From NCBI GenBank assembly GCA_020635535.1, contig JACJZP010000006.1:1-64000 (forward strand): 64,000 bases of DNA. The letters are read 5' to 3'. Positions 48,518-58,759 of the stretch are shown one piece after another (positions within the stretch are counted from its first letter, which is position 1; the number at the start of each line of letters is the position of its first letter). The notes beneath the pieces were generated by a model. The model saw only the letters and a program-made list of their open reading frames with translations. It was not told the DNA's origin and did not search any database. The position numbers were made by a program, and so were the translations under genes. The stretch is from Flavobacteriales bacterium (GTDB lineage: Bacteria; Bacteroidota; Bacteroidia; UBA10329).

Positions 48518-49746
48518 GTTTGATTGTTGTTGATCAACAAAAGTGGAAATCCAAGAAACAGGGGTTTGAGGAAATACATCTCTGAGAAACCCAACATCAG
48601 AATCACCAGGACCAATGCCCAGTAGAAACTTGAAGGAAATCTAACCTCCGCCAAAGACCGGAAGGCCATTCGATAACCAACAAAAAAGAACAGGAAAAAG
48701 CCAGGAATTCCAAATCTGACCAGGAAATCCGTAGTACCATTGTTCCGGTGGTTTTCACTCGTTCCAGCTTCTGCATTTTCAAACCTGGTTTCCCTTGAAA
48801 CTCCTTTTCCCACTATAGGACTCTCCATCATGTCGCGCAGGTCGAGTACAGCGCTGACCATCCTATTTCGCGTCAGTTCATCTGCCTTGTCGACATCGAA
48901 ACTGGCCTGTGCTGTCACCTTTCCTCCCAAAAAATCCACCTGATTGTATGCCAATAGGAACAAGGCAATTACCACTGGTCCACCTAGAAGGGCATACTTA
49001 TTCTTTTTGACCAGTAACATGTAAAACAGGTACAGCAGGAAGCAGGCCACGTAAGCGGTGGTTGAAAACGTGGTCCCCAGCGCCAATATGAATATCTTGT
49101 TCTGCCGACTGAAGAACTCTTGGCCGCGAAGAAGGTTAAATATAATCGCCAATATTAAAAACCCTCCGAATGCCCCAGGCTCCCAGAATGGCCCGGCATT
49201 TCTTGGTATTCCTGTTGCTGCTCGGTAGTCGTTTACACAGAAGGTATATACCACAATAGATGGAAACGGCCGGTACATTTCGGGCCCTTCGTAAAGGTCG
49301 AATGGCTTTGCTATGCTATTTTCCAGTACAGTTTCTACGGATGGTACCAAAGCACTGGGAATGTAGAGACAGAGGCTGAATACACTGAGAAAATAGAGCA
49401 GCTTCACATATCTTGAACTGAAACTGGATCCAAGCAGGTGCATGGTTCCATACGCAAGGATCAATCTAAGTGCGATGTTCACATAGCTTGGGTCAAGAAC
49501 CTTGTACGTGTATATCTGCATGGCAGAAATGCCGATGTAAAGAGAAACCATGACCAAAAAAACCTTTTTAACCCGGTGTTTTTTCAGAAACAGTATTACA
49601 ACCAACACAAGTACGCCAAATAAGTTGGCCACATTCCCTACTGGCTGTTTGTAGATAAATGGTATTCCAGAAAGCCCAACCAGCAAAAACAGGAAAAACC
49701 ACCTGAATCCCCTCTCAAAGACTCTATTGCCAAATTTAAACCCCAT
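48514..49746 (-). CDS. O-antigen/exopolysaccharide polymerase, Wzy-like (410 aa)
   Basis: The start is placed at 49746, overlapping the upstream acyltransferase stop as TAATG; a longer frame reaches 49788. About ten hydrophobic helices surround a large periplasmic loop (about 275-325, rich in charged residues: ARNRMVSAVLDLRDMMESPIVGKG). Residues NAGPFWEPGAFGGFLILAIIF are typical of Wzy/WaaL-like membrane polymerases. It is expected to polymerise the flipped repeat units at the periplasmic face. A WaaL-type ligase function cannot be excluded, but the neighbouring flippase and Wzc-like gene favour polymerase. Confidence 0.85.
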   Translation of the reverse strand: MGFKFGNRVFERGFRWFFLFLLVGLSGIPFIYKQPVGNVANLFGVLVLVVILFLKKHRVKKVFLVMVSLYIGISAMQIYTYKVLDPSYVNIALRLILAYGTMHLLGSSFSSRYVKLLYFLSVFSLCLYIPSALVPSVETVLENSIAKPFDLYEGPEMYRPFPSIVVYTFCVNDYRAATGIPRNAGPFWEPGAFGGFLILAIIFNLLRGQEFFSRQNKIFILALGTTFSTTAYVACFLLYLFYMLLVKKNKYALLGGPVVIALFLLAYNQVDFLGGKVTAQASFDVDKADELTRNRMVSAVLDLRDMMESPIVGKGVSRETRFENAEAGTSENHRNNGTTDFLVRFGIPGFFLFFFVGYRMAFRSLAEVRFPSSFYWALVLVILMLGFSEMYFLKPLFLGFPLLLINNNQT

Positions 49747-50357
49747 TAGATTGCCGAACGGATGAATCGTGCAGGATTGCCGGCCCATATCTCTCCTGCG
49801 GGCACATCCTTACTCACTACAGAGCCTGCTCCAATGATGGCCCTTTCGCCAATTGACACGCCTTTCAGTATAGTAGAATGTGCCCCAATAAACACTTCAT
49901 TACCTACCGTTATGGGTGCATGTTTTACCTGGTCTGTTCTTTCTGGTAATGCGCATCTTTCGGCAGAGTCCAGCGAATGAAAGTCCGTGTCATAGAATAC
50001 GGTATTTCCACCAACTCTGATTCCATTGCCAAATGTTATGCTATCTGTGCAGAATATGGCAACGGAACTCATGCCAACGTTCGAGCCGATTACAACCGAG
50101 GCCCCATCCCCAACATGTATCACGCTTCTTTGATTTCTGCCGATGACGTTGAATCTGCCCCCACTGTTGAGTCTGAAATCATCACCTATGATCAGACTTG
50201 ATGTTTTTTTAAGAACAAACTGAGGAATGCCATTGAATGTTGGGTTTTTACCTATCCGAATCCGAAAGGCCATGCTTTGAACAGACACATACGCCTTAGC
50301 GAGAATCTTCAATAATACGGAAATCGCCTTCCTCCAGACCTTAATAATAACTCTCAC
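49746..50357 (-). CDS. Left-handed beta-helix acyltransferase, serine/maltose acetyltransferase-like (203 aa)
   Basis: A hexapeptide-repeat enzyme: repeated [LIV]-G-x4 turns over about 85-195 (VHVGDGASVVIGSNVGMSSV, ITVGNEVFIGAHSTILKGVSIGERAIIGAGSVVSKDVPAGEIWAGNPARFI). The His in the H-S pair near GAHS is the probable acid/base residue. It likely O-acetylates a sugar of the repeat unit using acetyl-CoA. Overlaps of 4 bases with the upstream acetyltransferase and 1 base with the polymerase show operon membership. Confidence 0.88.
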   Translation of the reverse strand: MRVIIKVWRKAISVLLKILAKAYVSVQSMAFRIRIGKNPTFNGIPQFVLKKTSSLIIGDDFRLNSGGRFNVIGRNQRSVIHVGDGASVVIGSNVGMSSVAIFCTDSITFGNGIRVGGNTVFYDTDFHSLDSAERCALPERTDQVKHAPITVGNEVFIGAHSTILKGVSIGERAIIGAGSVVSKDVPAGEIWAGNPARFIRSAI

Positions 50358-51049
50358 ATCAACTGGCTATTGGTTTCCGAATTGGCTTTGGCAAACTTCA
50401 TGTACCTAACCGTATCCGTAAATTGCAAATGGTTTTTCTTCAGATAATCAAACGACCGATCCCACCAGCGATCCTGCAAAAGAAAGGCAATCTGCTCATC
50501 ATCAAACCTCTTGCGAATAACCTTTGCCGGAATTCCTCCCACAATGCAATAAGGTTGAACATCTTTGGTAACAATAGCACCTGCCGCTACTACCGCGCCA
50601 TCATGTATGGTAACTCCATCCAATATTTTCGCACCTGCTCCAATCCAAACATCATTTCCCACTTGTACGGTCTCGTATTCCTCAAACATATTCGAGTCTG
50701 CAAAGTAATGTGACTTCTTATTCGAATAAAAGGCCGGGTGCATGGAAACTGTGTCAACCGGATGAATCCCAAGTCCAATTCGAACATCCTCCCCAATACA
50801 ACAGAACTTTCCGATGACGGCATCCTGAATGATGCTTCGGTTATTGACGTAACTGTAATCACCAATCACTGAGTCTCTGATTATGATATCATTCGTCAGG
50901 AGATTGTAGTTCCCGAATTGAACTCGGGTCACCTTATTCCGAAATCCCATCATAAGCTGTTTACCCCTATTCGAGTTCAACACGTTGAGTCTGTGCAATG
51001 TTGAAGCAAGCCAGTTGAGTGCAGGACAGCTTTTCAGTATTTGCTTCAT
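50354..51049 (-). CDS. CatB-related O-acetyltransferase (231 aa)
   Basis: The start at 51049 (MKQILKSCPALNWLAS) is preferred to an upstream extension that runs into the flippase gene. A left-handed beta-helix with hexapeptide turns covers about 65-185 (YSYVNNRSIIQDAVIGKFCCIG, DVWIGAGAKILDGVTIHDGAVVAAGAIV) and ends with the xenobiotic acetyltransferase signature IVGGIPAKVIRKRFDDEQI and WWDRSFDYL. The loop GIHPVDTVSMHPAFYS (about 105-120) bears the catalytic His region. It likely acetylates a carbohydrate. It is the second of two adjacent acyltransferase genes, so two O-acyl positions may exist. Confidence 0.88.
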   Translation of the reverse strand: MKQILKSCPALNWLASTLHRLNVLNSNRGKQLMMGFRNKVTRVQFGNYNLLTNDIIIRDSVIGDYSYVNNRSIIQDAVIGKFCCIGEDVRIGLGIHPVDTVSMHPAFYSNKKSHYFADSNMFEEYETVQVGNDVWIGAGAKILDGVTIHDGAVVAAGAIVTKDVQPYCIVGGIPAKVIRKRFDDEQIAFLLQDRWWDRSFDYLKKNHLQFTDTVRYMKFAKANSETNSQLM

Positions 51050-51057
51050 TTCGGATA

Positions 51058-52434
51058 TCACTTCAACCAAAGTCCCTTTGCACGGCCGTTGATCAGCTTT
51101 GAATATTGCATCGGTACAATAACGGCAAACATTGCCAAACAAATGATACTTGCAAGAATAACCCCCGAACTACCGAGACCGAGATTAGAACCAAGGTAAA
51201 CTGACAATGGAATATTCAGACCAGCTGACAGAATCATTACCAAGAGTTGAACTTGCACCTTTCCAACTCCATTCAGATAGTTGATGAATATGGAGGTGAA
51301 AGTATTAAGAACAACAAAAACCGCCATCAGCACGGAAAGCATCAACGGAATACGGCTAGCTGTCTCTTCACCTACCCATAAAAGGAAAGCGAATGGAGAA
51401 ATAACTACAAGTAAGACTGAAAGCCCCAAAAAACCGACCCATACTTTCATTAGTTTCCGAACAGTCTTTTGAATCCAAGCCACATCATTTTGCTCGTGTG
51501 CATTGGTAAAAGCTGACCACATTGGAACCATCAATATGTTGAAACCCATAGTAATGATGCTGAAGTATTTATGGGGTATGAAATATAACGTAACCTCGGA
51601 TGGTCCAAAAAGGCGGGACACGATCATGTTATCAGTTGTGTAAATAATGACCTGCCCTGCCTGTAAGATAAAGAACTTGACGCCCAAACCCACTAGGCTC
51701 CGGATCTTGGCCCTGTCAATCAGGTCGATAGACGGTCGCAGCTTGCTGTAAGAACCAAAATAAGCGTAAAAACTAGCACCAAGGTACACCAGTACTATAG
51801 GGGCCGTGATGGCTGTCCCTACCAAAAGAATGGTTGGTCGTGCATCGAGAAGAATAGCCATAACGATACACGCCAGAGACAACACGCTTCCCAACGGTAC
51901 TATCACGTTATTCAAAGCAGGTCGTTGATCCGCCATGAAAACCATACCGACAAGTTTGAGCACAAATCGGAGACAAAACAAACCGAACACAACCAATATG
52001 ACAAGTCTGAGATCATTCAAAAGTCCACTTGGCGCGCTCAGCAAGGTTTCCCAATCAATGAACTGATTTGCAACCGCAAAAATGACGAACATACCGACCG
52101 AGATAAGACCTATTGCGTAATAGGCCGAGCTGACCAATTTTCTTCCTTCTGTCAGGTCATTTTTAGCAAGTGCTGCCCCCAATTGATTCCTCATACCGTT
52201 TCCTAGCCCAACATCCAAGAAAGAGAACCACCCTACGACAGATCCGATGGTTAACCAAATACCATATTTGGTCTCTCCCAAATAAGCCAAAATCAAAGGT
52301 ACCTGAACGAATCCAATGGAAATATTGATCCCTTTAATGAAGATGGAATAGATAATTTGAAACTTAGCCTTTACGCTTCTTTCATGTCCTTTAAGAAGCG
52401 TTGAACTAAGTCGTTCAAATCGTCTACTGATCAT
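51058..52434 (-). CDS. Wzx-like lipid-linked oligosaccharide flippase (458 aa)
   Basis: A polysaccharide biosynthesis (MATE/MOP fold) membrane protein with 12-14 hydrophobic helices: IIYSIFIKGINISIGFVQVPL near the N-terminus and YGIWLTIGSVVGWFSFLDVGLGNGMRNQL (about 58-86), the usual conserved start of Wzx. It flips undecaprenyl-linked repeat units across the inner membrane. Its start overlaps the gmd stop by 4 bases. Assignment of the exact substrate is not possible. Confidence 0.9.
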   Translation of the reverse strand: MISRRFERLSSTLLKGHERSVKAKFQIIYSIFIKGINISIGFVQVPLILAYLGETKYGIWLTIGSVVGWFSFLDVGLGNGMRNQLGAALAKNDLTEGRKLVSSAYYAIGLISVGMFVIFAVANQFIDWETLLSAPSGLLNDLRLVILVVFGLFCLRFVLKLVGMVFMADQRPALNNVIVPLGSVLSLACIVMAILLDARPTILLVGTAITAPIVLVYLGASFYAYFGSYSKLRPSIDLIDRAKIRSLVGLGVKFFILQAGQVIIYTTDNMIVSRLFGPSEVTLYFIPHKYFSIITMGFNILMVPMWSAFTNAHEQNDVAWIQKTVRKLMKVWVGFLGLSVLLVVISPFAFLLWVGEETASRIPLMLSVLMAVFVVLNTFTSIFINYLNGVGKVQVQLLVMILSAGLNIPLSVYLGSNLGLGSSGVILASIICLAMFAVIVPMQYSKLINGRAKGLWLK

Positions 52435-53546
52435 TCAAAATAATCTAGGGTCTCATAACCACTATCCCTAAGCAGCCTGTCTTTTTTGAAAGAAGCAATA
52501 TCACTTTTTACCATATCAGCAACCAAACCTGAAAGGTCGTACTTCGGCTTCCAACCCAACTTGGTATTGGCCTTGGTGGCATCTCCAATAAGAAGATCCA
52601 CTTCTGTTGGCCTGAAGTATTTCGTATCAACGGCCAATACCTGCTTTCCAACCTCCAACGGATAATCAGGGTTTGAAGATGAAGAGACATACGCAGTTTC
52701 ATTAACACCTTCGCCTTTGAACTCTAGCTCAATACCCAATTCACGGAAGGCCATCTTCACAAATTCGCGAACAGCGGTGGTCTTGCCAGTAGCGATAACG
52801 AAGTCCTCCGGAGTTTCCTGTTGCAGAATCAGCCACATGGCCTCGACATAATCCTTGGCATGGCCCCAATCTCTTTGCGCATCCAAGTTACCCAAGTAGA
52901 ACATATCCTGCATACCAAGAGCAATCCTTGAAACTGCCCGCGTGATCTTTCTGGTTACAAAAGTTTCTCCTCGAATCGGAGACTCATGATTGAACAGAAT
53001 ACCGTTGCACGCATACATGCCGTACGCTTCGCGATAATTGACCGTGATCCAATATGCGTACATCTTGGCAACGGCATAAGGTGAACGCGGATAGAATGGG
53101 GTCGTTTCACTCTGCGGAACTTCCTGTACCAAGCCATAAAGCTCTGATGTAGATGCCTGATAGATCTTGGTCTTCTCTGTCAGTCCAAGCAATCTAACCG
53201 CTTCCAATATTCTAAGTGTTCCCGTGCCATCCGCATTGGCCGTGTATTCCGGCACATCGAAACTCACTTTCACGTGACTCATGGCTGCCAAATTGTAAAT
53301 CTCATCAGGCTGAACCTCCTGAATAATCCTGGTAAGATTCATTGAATCTGTCAGATCACCGTAGTGCAGATGGTATTTGACATTCGTCTCGTGAGGATCG
53401 CGATAAAGGTGGTCAATGCGGTCTGTATTGAACAAAGAACTTCTTCGCTTAATGCCGTGAACTTCGTATCCCTTTTTAAGTAGAAACTCTGAGAGGTAGG
53501 CTCCATCCTGACCGGTGACCCCGGTTATCAATGCTACTTTGGTCAT
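52431..53546 (-). CDS. gmd: GDP-mannose 4,6-dehydratase
   Basis: An NADP-dependent enzyme that makes GDP-4-keto-6-deoxymannose, the first step to GDP-L-fucose. At 371 aa it has full length, with cofactor motif GVTGQDGAYLSEFLLKKGY (9-27), ASTSELYG (about 131-138) and SPYAVAK (Tyr/Lys pair, about 155-161). YGMYACNGILFNHESPIRGE and the KYFRPTEVDLLIGDATKA block are diagnostic of Gmd. It overlaps fcl by 4 bases at its start, giving a classical fcl-gmd pair, here in that unusual order. Confidence 0.97.
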   Translation of the reverse strand: MTKVALITGVTGQDGAYLSEFLLKKGYEVHGIKRRSSLFNTDRIDHLYRDPHETNVKYHLHYGDLTDSMNLTRIIQEVQPDEIYNLAAMSHVKVSFDVPEYTANADGTGTLRILEAVRLLGLTEKTKIYQASTSELYGLVQEVPQSETTPFYPRSPYAVAKMYAYWITVNYREAYGMYACNGILFNHESPIRGETFVTRKITRAVSRIALGMQDMFYLGNLDAQRDWGHAKDYVEAMWLILQQETPEDFVIATGKTTAVREFVKMAFRELGIELEFKGEGVNETAYVSSSSNPDYPLEVGKQVLAVDTKYFRPTEVDLLIGDATKANTKLGWKPKYDLSGLVADMVKSDIASFKKDRLLRDSGYETLDYFE

Positions 53547-54484
53547 GTTGCGTATTGCTCCTTGTTTTTCAAAAAATCATTGTAGGCCATTTCAACCCCT
53601 TCTTGTAGTCTCACTTTGTAACTCCAGCCAAGTTCTTTCAGCTTGCTCACATCCATAAGCTTTCTTGGAGTACCATCGGGCATGGTCGTGTTCCACCTGA
53701 TACTACCTTCGAATCCAACCGTATGTTTAACGGTTTCGGCCAGTTCTTTTATTGTTACGTCTTCTCCTGTTCCAACATTCACGAACTGCTTACCATCATA
53801 GTTCTCCATGAGGAAAAGACAGGCGTCCGCAAGGTCATCTGCATACATGAACTCACGCTTTGGAGTTCCGCTTCCCCAAACTTCGACCTCCTTGCTGCAG
53901 TTCTCTTTCGCTTCATGAAATTTGCGAATAAGTGCAGGCAGCACGTGCGAATTCTCCAGGTTGTAATTGTCGCCAATTCCATAAAGATTGGTGGGCATCG
54001 CGCTGATGAAGTTGGACCCATACTGGTCGCGATAAGCCTCACAAAGTTTAATGCCTGCGATCTTGGCAATAGCATAAGGTTCATTGGTCGGTTCTAACTC
54101 GCCAGTAAGGAGGTACTCTTCCTTCAACGGTTGGTCTGCATACTTCGGATAAATACAGGATGACCCGAGGAACAATAGTTTTTTAACACCGAATAGATGG
54201 CAAGCATGAATAACGTTACTTGCGATCATGATGTTGTCGTATAGAAACTCTGCTCTGTAGGTGTTGTTGGCATGAATGCCACCCACCTTAGCTGCAGCCA
54301 TGAAGACGTAATCCGGTTTCTTCTCTTCAAAAAATCGGTTCACGGCTAATTGGTCTCTGAGATCGAGTTCAGAGGATGACGCAGTAAGAATATTCTCAAA
54401 TCCGCGGGATTTCAGCGCTCTCACAATGGCCGAACCCACCATTCCGCGGTGACCTGCAACATATAATTGGTCTTGCTTGTGCAT
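53543..54484 (-). CDS. fcl: GDP-L-fucose synthase
   Basis: Epimerase/reductase that turns GDP-4-keto-6-deoxymannose into GDP-L-fucose. At 313 aa it has GHRGMVGSAIVRAL (12-25), the AAKVGGIHANN block (about 63-73), catalytic LGSSCIYPK (Ser/Cys at about 106-112) and YAIAK (Tyr136-Lys140). It is the first gene of a long overlapping unit (fcl-gmd-flippase-acyltransferases-polymerase-GT2), and a TAGATTTG -7-like box lies 21 bases upstream. Confidence 0.96.
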   Translation of the reverse strand: MHKQDQLYVAGHRGMVGSAIVRALKSRGFENILTASSSELDLRDQLAVNRFFEEKKPDYVFMAAAKVGGIHANNTYRAEFLYDNIMIASNVIHACHLFGVKKLLFLGSSCIYPKYADQPLKEEYLLTGELEPTNEPYAIAKIAGIKLCEAYRDQYGSNFISAMPTNLYGIGDNYNLENSHVLPALIRKFHEAKENCSKEVEVWGSGTPKREFMYADDLADACLFLMENYDGKQFVNVGTGEDVTIKELAETVKHTVGFEGSIRWNTTMPDGTPRKLMDVSKLKELGWSYKVRLQEGVEMAYNDFLKNKEQYAT

Positions 54485-54504
54485 TCGCTATCGCATAATT
54501 CGCG

Positions 54505-54512
54505 CAAATCTA
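54505..54512 (-). promoter_or_regulatory. Candidate -7 box TAGATTTG for the fcl-led polysaccharide operon
   Basis: An exact TAnnTTTG match 21 bases upstream of the fcl ATG, within the only sizeable gap (162 bases) between the two halves of the minus-strand locus. Confidence 0.5.
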
Positions 54513-54562
54513 CAATTCAACTGCTTCAATGAAAATTTAATCGCAACATAGCTATGGCTTAC

Positions 54563-54578
54563 GGTCATACCAATGACC
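54563..54578. repeat. Short inverted repeat GGTCAT-ACCA-ATGACC
   Basis: A perfect 6-bp inverted repeat with a 4-base loop, about 50 bases upstream of the candidate fcl promoter. It could be an operator or the end of the upstream transcript; there is no T-run to support a terminator. Confidence 0.35.
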
Positions 54579-54646
54579 AACATGAACCTCAAGCCGCGAT
54601 TGAGCTAAATTCCGTGAAATACAAAATGAGCGGAACAGGCAACCTC

Positions 54647-55675
54647 CTAAACCTGACCGTAATATTCCGAATGCCACCGCACCGCTTCAGCAATACCAAA
54701 ATCAAGTTTTGTCTTTGGCAAGCTGCCTATTGTTGCGGTAAGCTTCGTCATATCTGCATACGTTTGTTTCAGGTCTCCCGGCTGCATGGGTAAATAGCGG
54801 ATCAATGCCTCCCTATCAAGGGCTTTCTGAATCTCACCAATGAACTTGGAGAGAGATACAGGGTTTCCTGAACCTACGTTGAATACCTGATACAACTTAT
54901 CATTATCAGCCGTAGAAGCAACTGATAACCTCAACACCATTCGGACAAGATCCTCGACATATGTAAAGTCTCGCTGCATGTCACCGTTGTTATAAACGTC
55001 AATCTGTTTTCCCTTTCGAATTCGTTCAACAAATTTGTGCAGTGCCATGTCTGGTCTGTCCCACGGACCATAAACTGTGAAAAATCGAAGAGCGGTGACT
55101 TTAAGTTGAAACAACTTGCTATAAGCATGAGCAATAAGCTCAGTTGACGCCTTAGTTGCTGCGTAAATAGACAATGGGGTGTCGCATGTCATATCTTCTC
55201 GGAATGGGGTTTCTGTGATTGCGCCATAAACGCTTGACGATGACGCCAAATAGACATGCTCGACCCGATGCATTCTACATGCTTGAAGCAATGATGTCGT
55301 TCCAACCACGTTACTATCTATGTAGGCTTGTGGATTATCAATGGAGTACCTTACTCCGGCCTGCGCGGCCAAATGAAAGACCTGAGAAACATTGTAATTC
55401 TTGATGATCCGAGACATCACCTCCACCTCCGCGATGTCTTGCTTCACAAACACAAATGGTGTTAAACCGCTATCCGTGTTCATTGAAGAGTCTTCATCCC
55501 CCTCAACATTGAATCTCAGTTCGCGCAGCCTTGCGATTTTCAGTTGGACATCATAATAATCGTTAAGATTGTCTACCCCAACCACACGAAATCCCTCCGC
55601 TAAAAGTCCGCGAGTGAGATGCATCCCGATGAAGCCAGCGCAGCCAGTAACAAGTACAGTTTCAACTTCTGCCAT
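54647..55675 (-). CDS. UDP-glucuronate 4-epimerase-like nucleotide-sugar epimerase (342 aa)
   Basis: An extended SDR enzyme with VLVTGCAGFIGMHLTRGLL (about 7-25), DNLNDYYDVQLKIARL (the uronate-epimerase DNLNDYYD signature, about 37-52), YAATKAS (Tyr/Lys, about 170-176) and LRFFTVYGPWDRPDMAL (about 194-210), typical of the group that interconverts UDP-glucuronate and UDP-galacturonate. No UDP-glucose dehydrogenase is in the window, so precursor UDP-GlcA must come from elsewhere. An acidic insertion (about 57-70, NVEGDEDSSMNTDS) is unusual. It lies 6 bases after hldE. Confidence 0.88.
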   Translation of the reverse strand: MAEVETVLVTGCAGFIGMHLTRGLLAEGFRVVGVDNLNDYYDVQLKIARLRELRFNVEGDEDSSMNTDSGLTPFVFVKQDIAEVEVMSRIIKNYNVSQVFHLAAQAGVRYSIDNPQAYIDSNVVGTTSLLQACRMHRVEHVYLASSSSVYGAITETPFREDMTCDTPLSIYAATKASTELIAHAYSKLFQLKVTALRFFTVYGPWDRPDMALHKFVERIRKGKQIDVYNNGDMQRDFTYVEDLVRMVLRLSVASTADNDKLYQVFNVGSGNPVSLSKFIGEIQKALDREALIRYLPMQPGDLKQTYADMTKLTATIGSLPKTKLDFGIAEAVRWHSEYYGQV

Positions 55676-55681
55676 TCATTT

Positions 55682-57055
55682 TCAATTGATTAGCTTGGTA
55701 GTAGAAACCCCCTCAACCAATGGAATGATGATCACTTCATCAACCAGATCAGCCCCAACCACATTATTGGGTTCGTAATCTCCGCCTTTTACGATAATCT
55801 GAGGTTGCAACTGCGTAAGGAGTTCGAAAGGTGTGTCTTCTTCAAAAACAATGATTGCATCCACGGATGGCAATGCGGCCAATGCTTCTACACGTTGATC
55901 TACCATGTTTATCGGTCGCGATTCTCCTTTAAGTCTCTTGATGGAATCGTCAGCATTCAACCCAACTACAAGCACATCGCCCAACTGCCTTGCTTCGTGC
56001 AGTAGCTTTCTGTGACCTTGATGAAGCACATCGAAACAGCCGTTAGTGAAAACCACTTTTCGCCCAGCATTTTTCCGCTTGAATGACTCAATCTCGCTTC
56101 GCGAAACTTCCTTGAAACCACCTTTGAGGAAGGATTCCAATTCCGAACGATGAACCACTGCCGTTCCGCGCTTGCTGACAACGATTCCAGCGGCTGCATT
56201 GGCCACAAATGCACTTTCTATCACTGATTTTCCTTCGGCCAAACTCACACCGATTGCTGCAAGAACAGTATCTCCCGCTCCACTCACATCAAAAACCTCC
56301 AACGCACGAGTTGGAATATTCAAGACTTTTTGCTCAGAAACCACCGTCATTCCATAGCTGGAACGAGTAGCAACGATATTTTCAATGGCAAACTGATTGC
56401 GCAATTTCTGGCATGCATTAACAACCAGATTATCGTCATTCTTGATGCCTTTCCCAGTATCTGTCATGGCCAGCTCTGCTAAATTCGGAGTGATCAGAAA
56501 TGCCCCTTTGTAAACTGACCAATTGGCACGTTTCGGGTCGACTAGAATTCGTTTTCCGTTTGCAAGAGCCAAATCGAAAATCAACTTCAAAACCTCATCC
56601 GAAAGGGTTCCTTTCGCATAATCAGAAAGCAGAATTACGTCTGATTCTGGAATCAGCGCATCCAACTTTGAGGTGAGTTCCGCTAACTGCGTATCACTCC
56701 AAACAAGTTCTTCTTCTCTATCGAAACGAACAATCTGCTGACCAGAAACCACACGTGTTTTCACAATTGTTGGCTGGTTTCCTTCAACCATTGCAGGTGT
56801 AATTCCAACGTTCTTACAGCAATCCAGAATTGTAGCTGCTGCAGCATCATTTCCGACAAGACCAAGAAGCGTTGCTTTTCCGCCCAATGAGGCCACATTG
56901 GCGGCCACGTTTCCCGCTCCACCTAACGTTGACCATTCACGGTCAACTTTCACAACGGGAACCGGTGCTTCAGGGCTTATGCGTGTCACGTTTCCCGCCA
57001 CATACTGGTCGAGCATGATGTCGCCAATTACCAATATGCGCGGTTGTGCTGCCAT
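55682..57055 (-). CDS. hldE: Bifunctional heptose-7-phosphate kinase / heptose-1-phosphate adenylyltransferase
   Basis: A fusion of a PfkB/ribokinase domain (about 1-315; ILVIGDIMLDQYVAG, GGAGNVAANVASLGG and the anion-hole DVSGAGDTVLAAIGV) and a nucleotidyltransferase domain (about 330-457; VVFTNGCFDVLHQGHRKLL, VVGLNADDSIKRLKG, IIVKGGDYEP). It makes ADP-activated D-glycero-D-manno-heptose for LPS core or other glycans. At 457 aa it is slightly shorter than E. coli HldE. It may supply a heptose to the locus polysaccharide or just be carried with it: 15 bases after cysN and 6 before the epimerase. Confidence 0.94.
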   Translation of the reverse strand: MAAQPRILVIGDIMLDQYVAGNVTRISPEAPVPVVKVDREWSTLGGAGNVAANVASLGGKATLLGLVGNDAAAATILDCCKNVGITPAMVEGNQPTIVKTRVVSGQQIVRFDREEELVWSDTQLAELTSKLDALIPESDVILLSDYAKGTLSDEVLKLIFDLALANGKRILVDPKRANWSVYKGAFLITPNLAELAMTDTGKGIKNDDNLVVNACQKLRNQFAIENIVATRSSYGMTVVSEQKVLNIPTRALEVFDVSGAGDTVLAAIGVSLAEGKSVIESAFVANAAAGIVVSKRGTAVVHRSELESFLKGGFKEVSRSEIESFKRKNAGRKVVFTNGCFDVLHQGHRKLLHEARQLGDVLVVGLNADDSIKRLKGESRPINMVDQRVEALAALPSVDAIIVFEEDTPFELLTQLQPQIIVKGGDYEPNNVVGADLVDEVIIIPLVEGVSTTKLIN

Positions 57056-57070
57056 AAATTGAGGTTGAAT

Positions 57071-58348
<1,278 letters not shown>

Positions 58349-58368
58349 AAAATGTGAAATATGAAGGT

Positions 58369-58380
58369 TGAAAGCTGAAA
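58369..58380. repeat. Left 12-bp inverted repeat of the four-helix-bundle cassette
   Basis: TGAAAGCTGAAA lies in the spacer upstream of cysN and is the exact reverse complement of 58748-58759. Confidence 0.7.
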
Positions 58381-58385
58381 ATCGG

Positions 58386-58727
58386 CTACCGCTTTACGAT
58401 AGACACGAAAATCGCAACCAATTGTTCTGCTTCGTTTTTAAGTGCTTCTGTTTGTTCTTTTCCGATGATATTCGCGAGAGTCAATAAATCAAGCCAATAA
58501 GCGCTTTCATCGGCCTCCTCAATTACAACACCCAGTTTTGCTTTGTATTCCTTTTCCGATCTCCCTCGAAATGCAGAATTCGTGTTGGCACCAACTGAAG
58601 TTCCCGAACGCAAAAGTTGCTTACCGAGAATCTGCGCTTCTGTGGTCTTAGGCAAATTCTGATAGAATTTCACAATTGCCAAAGCAAAAAGCTTGGTTCG
58701 GTGCTTTAGGTCGTTGTGTGTGTGCAT
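58386..58727 (-). CDS. Four-helix-bundle protein (23S rRNA IVP-like), inserted between cysD and cysN (113 aa)
   Basis: A small helical protein of the four-helix-bundle family often annotated from 23S rRNA intervening sequences: LKHRTKLFALAIVKFYQNLPKT, LGKQLLRSGTSVGANTNSAFRGRSEKEYKAKLGVVIEEADESAYWLDLL. ATG at 58727 is chosen; TTG at 58739 is possible. Members occur widely as free-standing genes, with unknown role. Here it interrupts an otherwise compact sulfate-activation operon and is flanked by a perfect 12-bp inverted repeat, the right copy of which contributes the cysD stop codon. This indicates a small inserted cassette, not an original operon member. Confidence 0.9.
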   Translation of the reverse strand: MHTHNDLKHRTKLFALAIVKFYQNLPKTTEAQILGKQLLRSGTSVGANTNSAFRGRSEKEYKAKLGVVIEEADESAYWLDLLTLANIIGKEQTEALKNEAEQLVAIFVSIVKR

Positions 58728-58747
58728 TTCTGGTTTCAACTTTCTGA

Positions 58748-58759
58748 TTTCAGCTTTCA
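58748..58759. repeat. Right 12-bp inverted repeat of the four-helix-bundle cassette
   Basis: TTTCAGCTTTCA is the exact reverse complement of 58369-58380 and contains the cysD stop codon (TGA on the minus strand, 58757-58759). Confidence 0.7.

Noticed and set aside
58386..58739. True 23S rRNA intervening sequence
   Set aside because: No rRNA gene is present; this is a free-standing protein gene in the cysD-cysN spacer.
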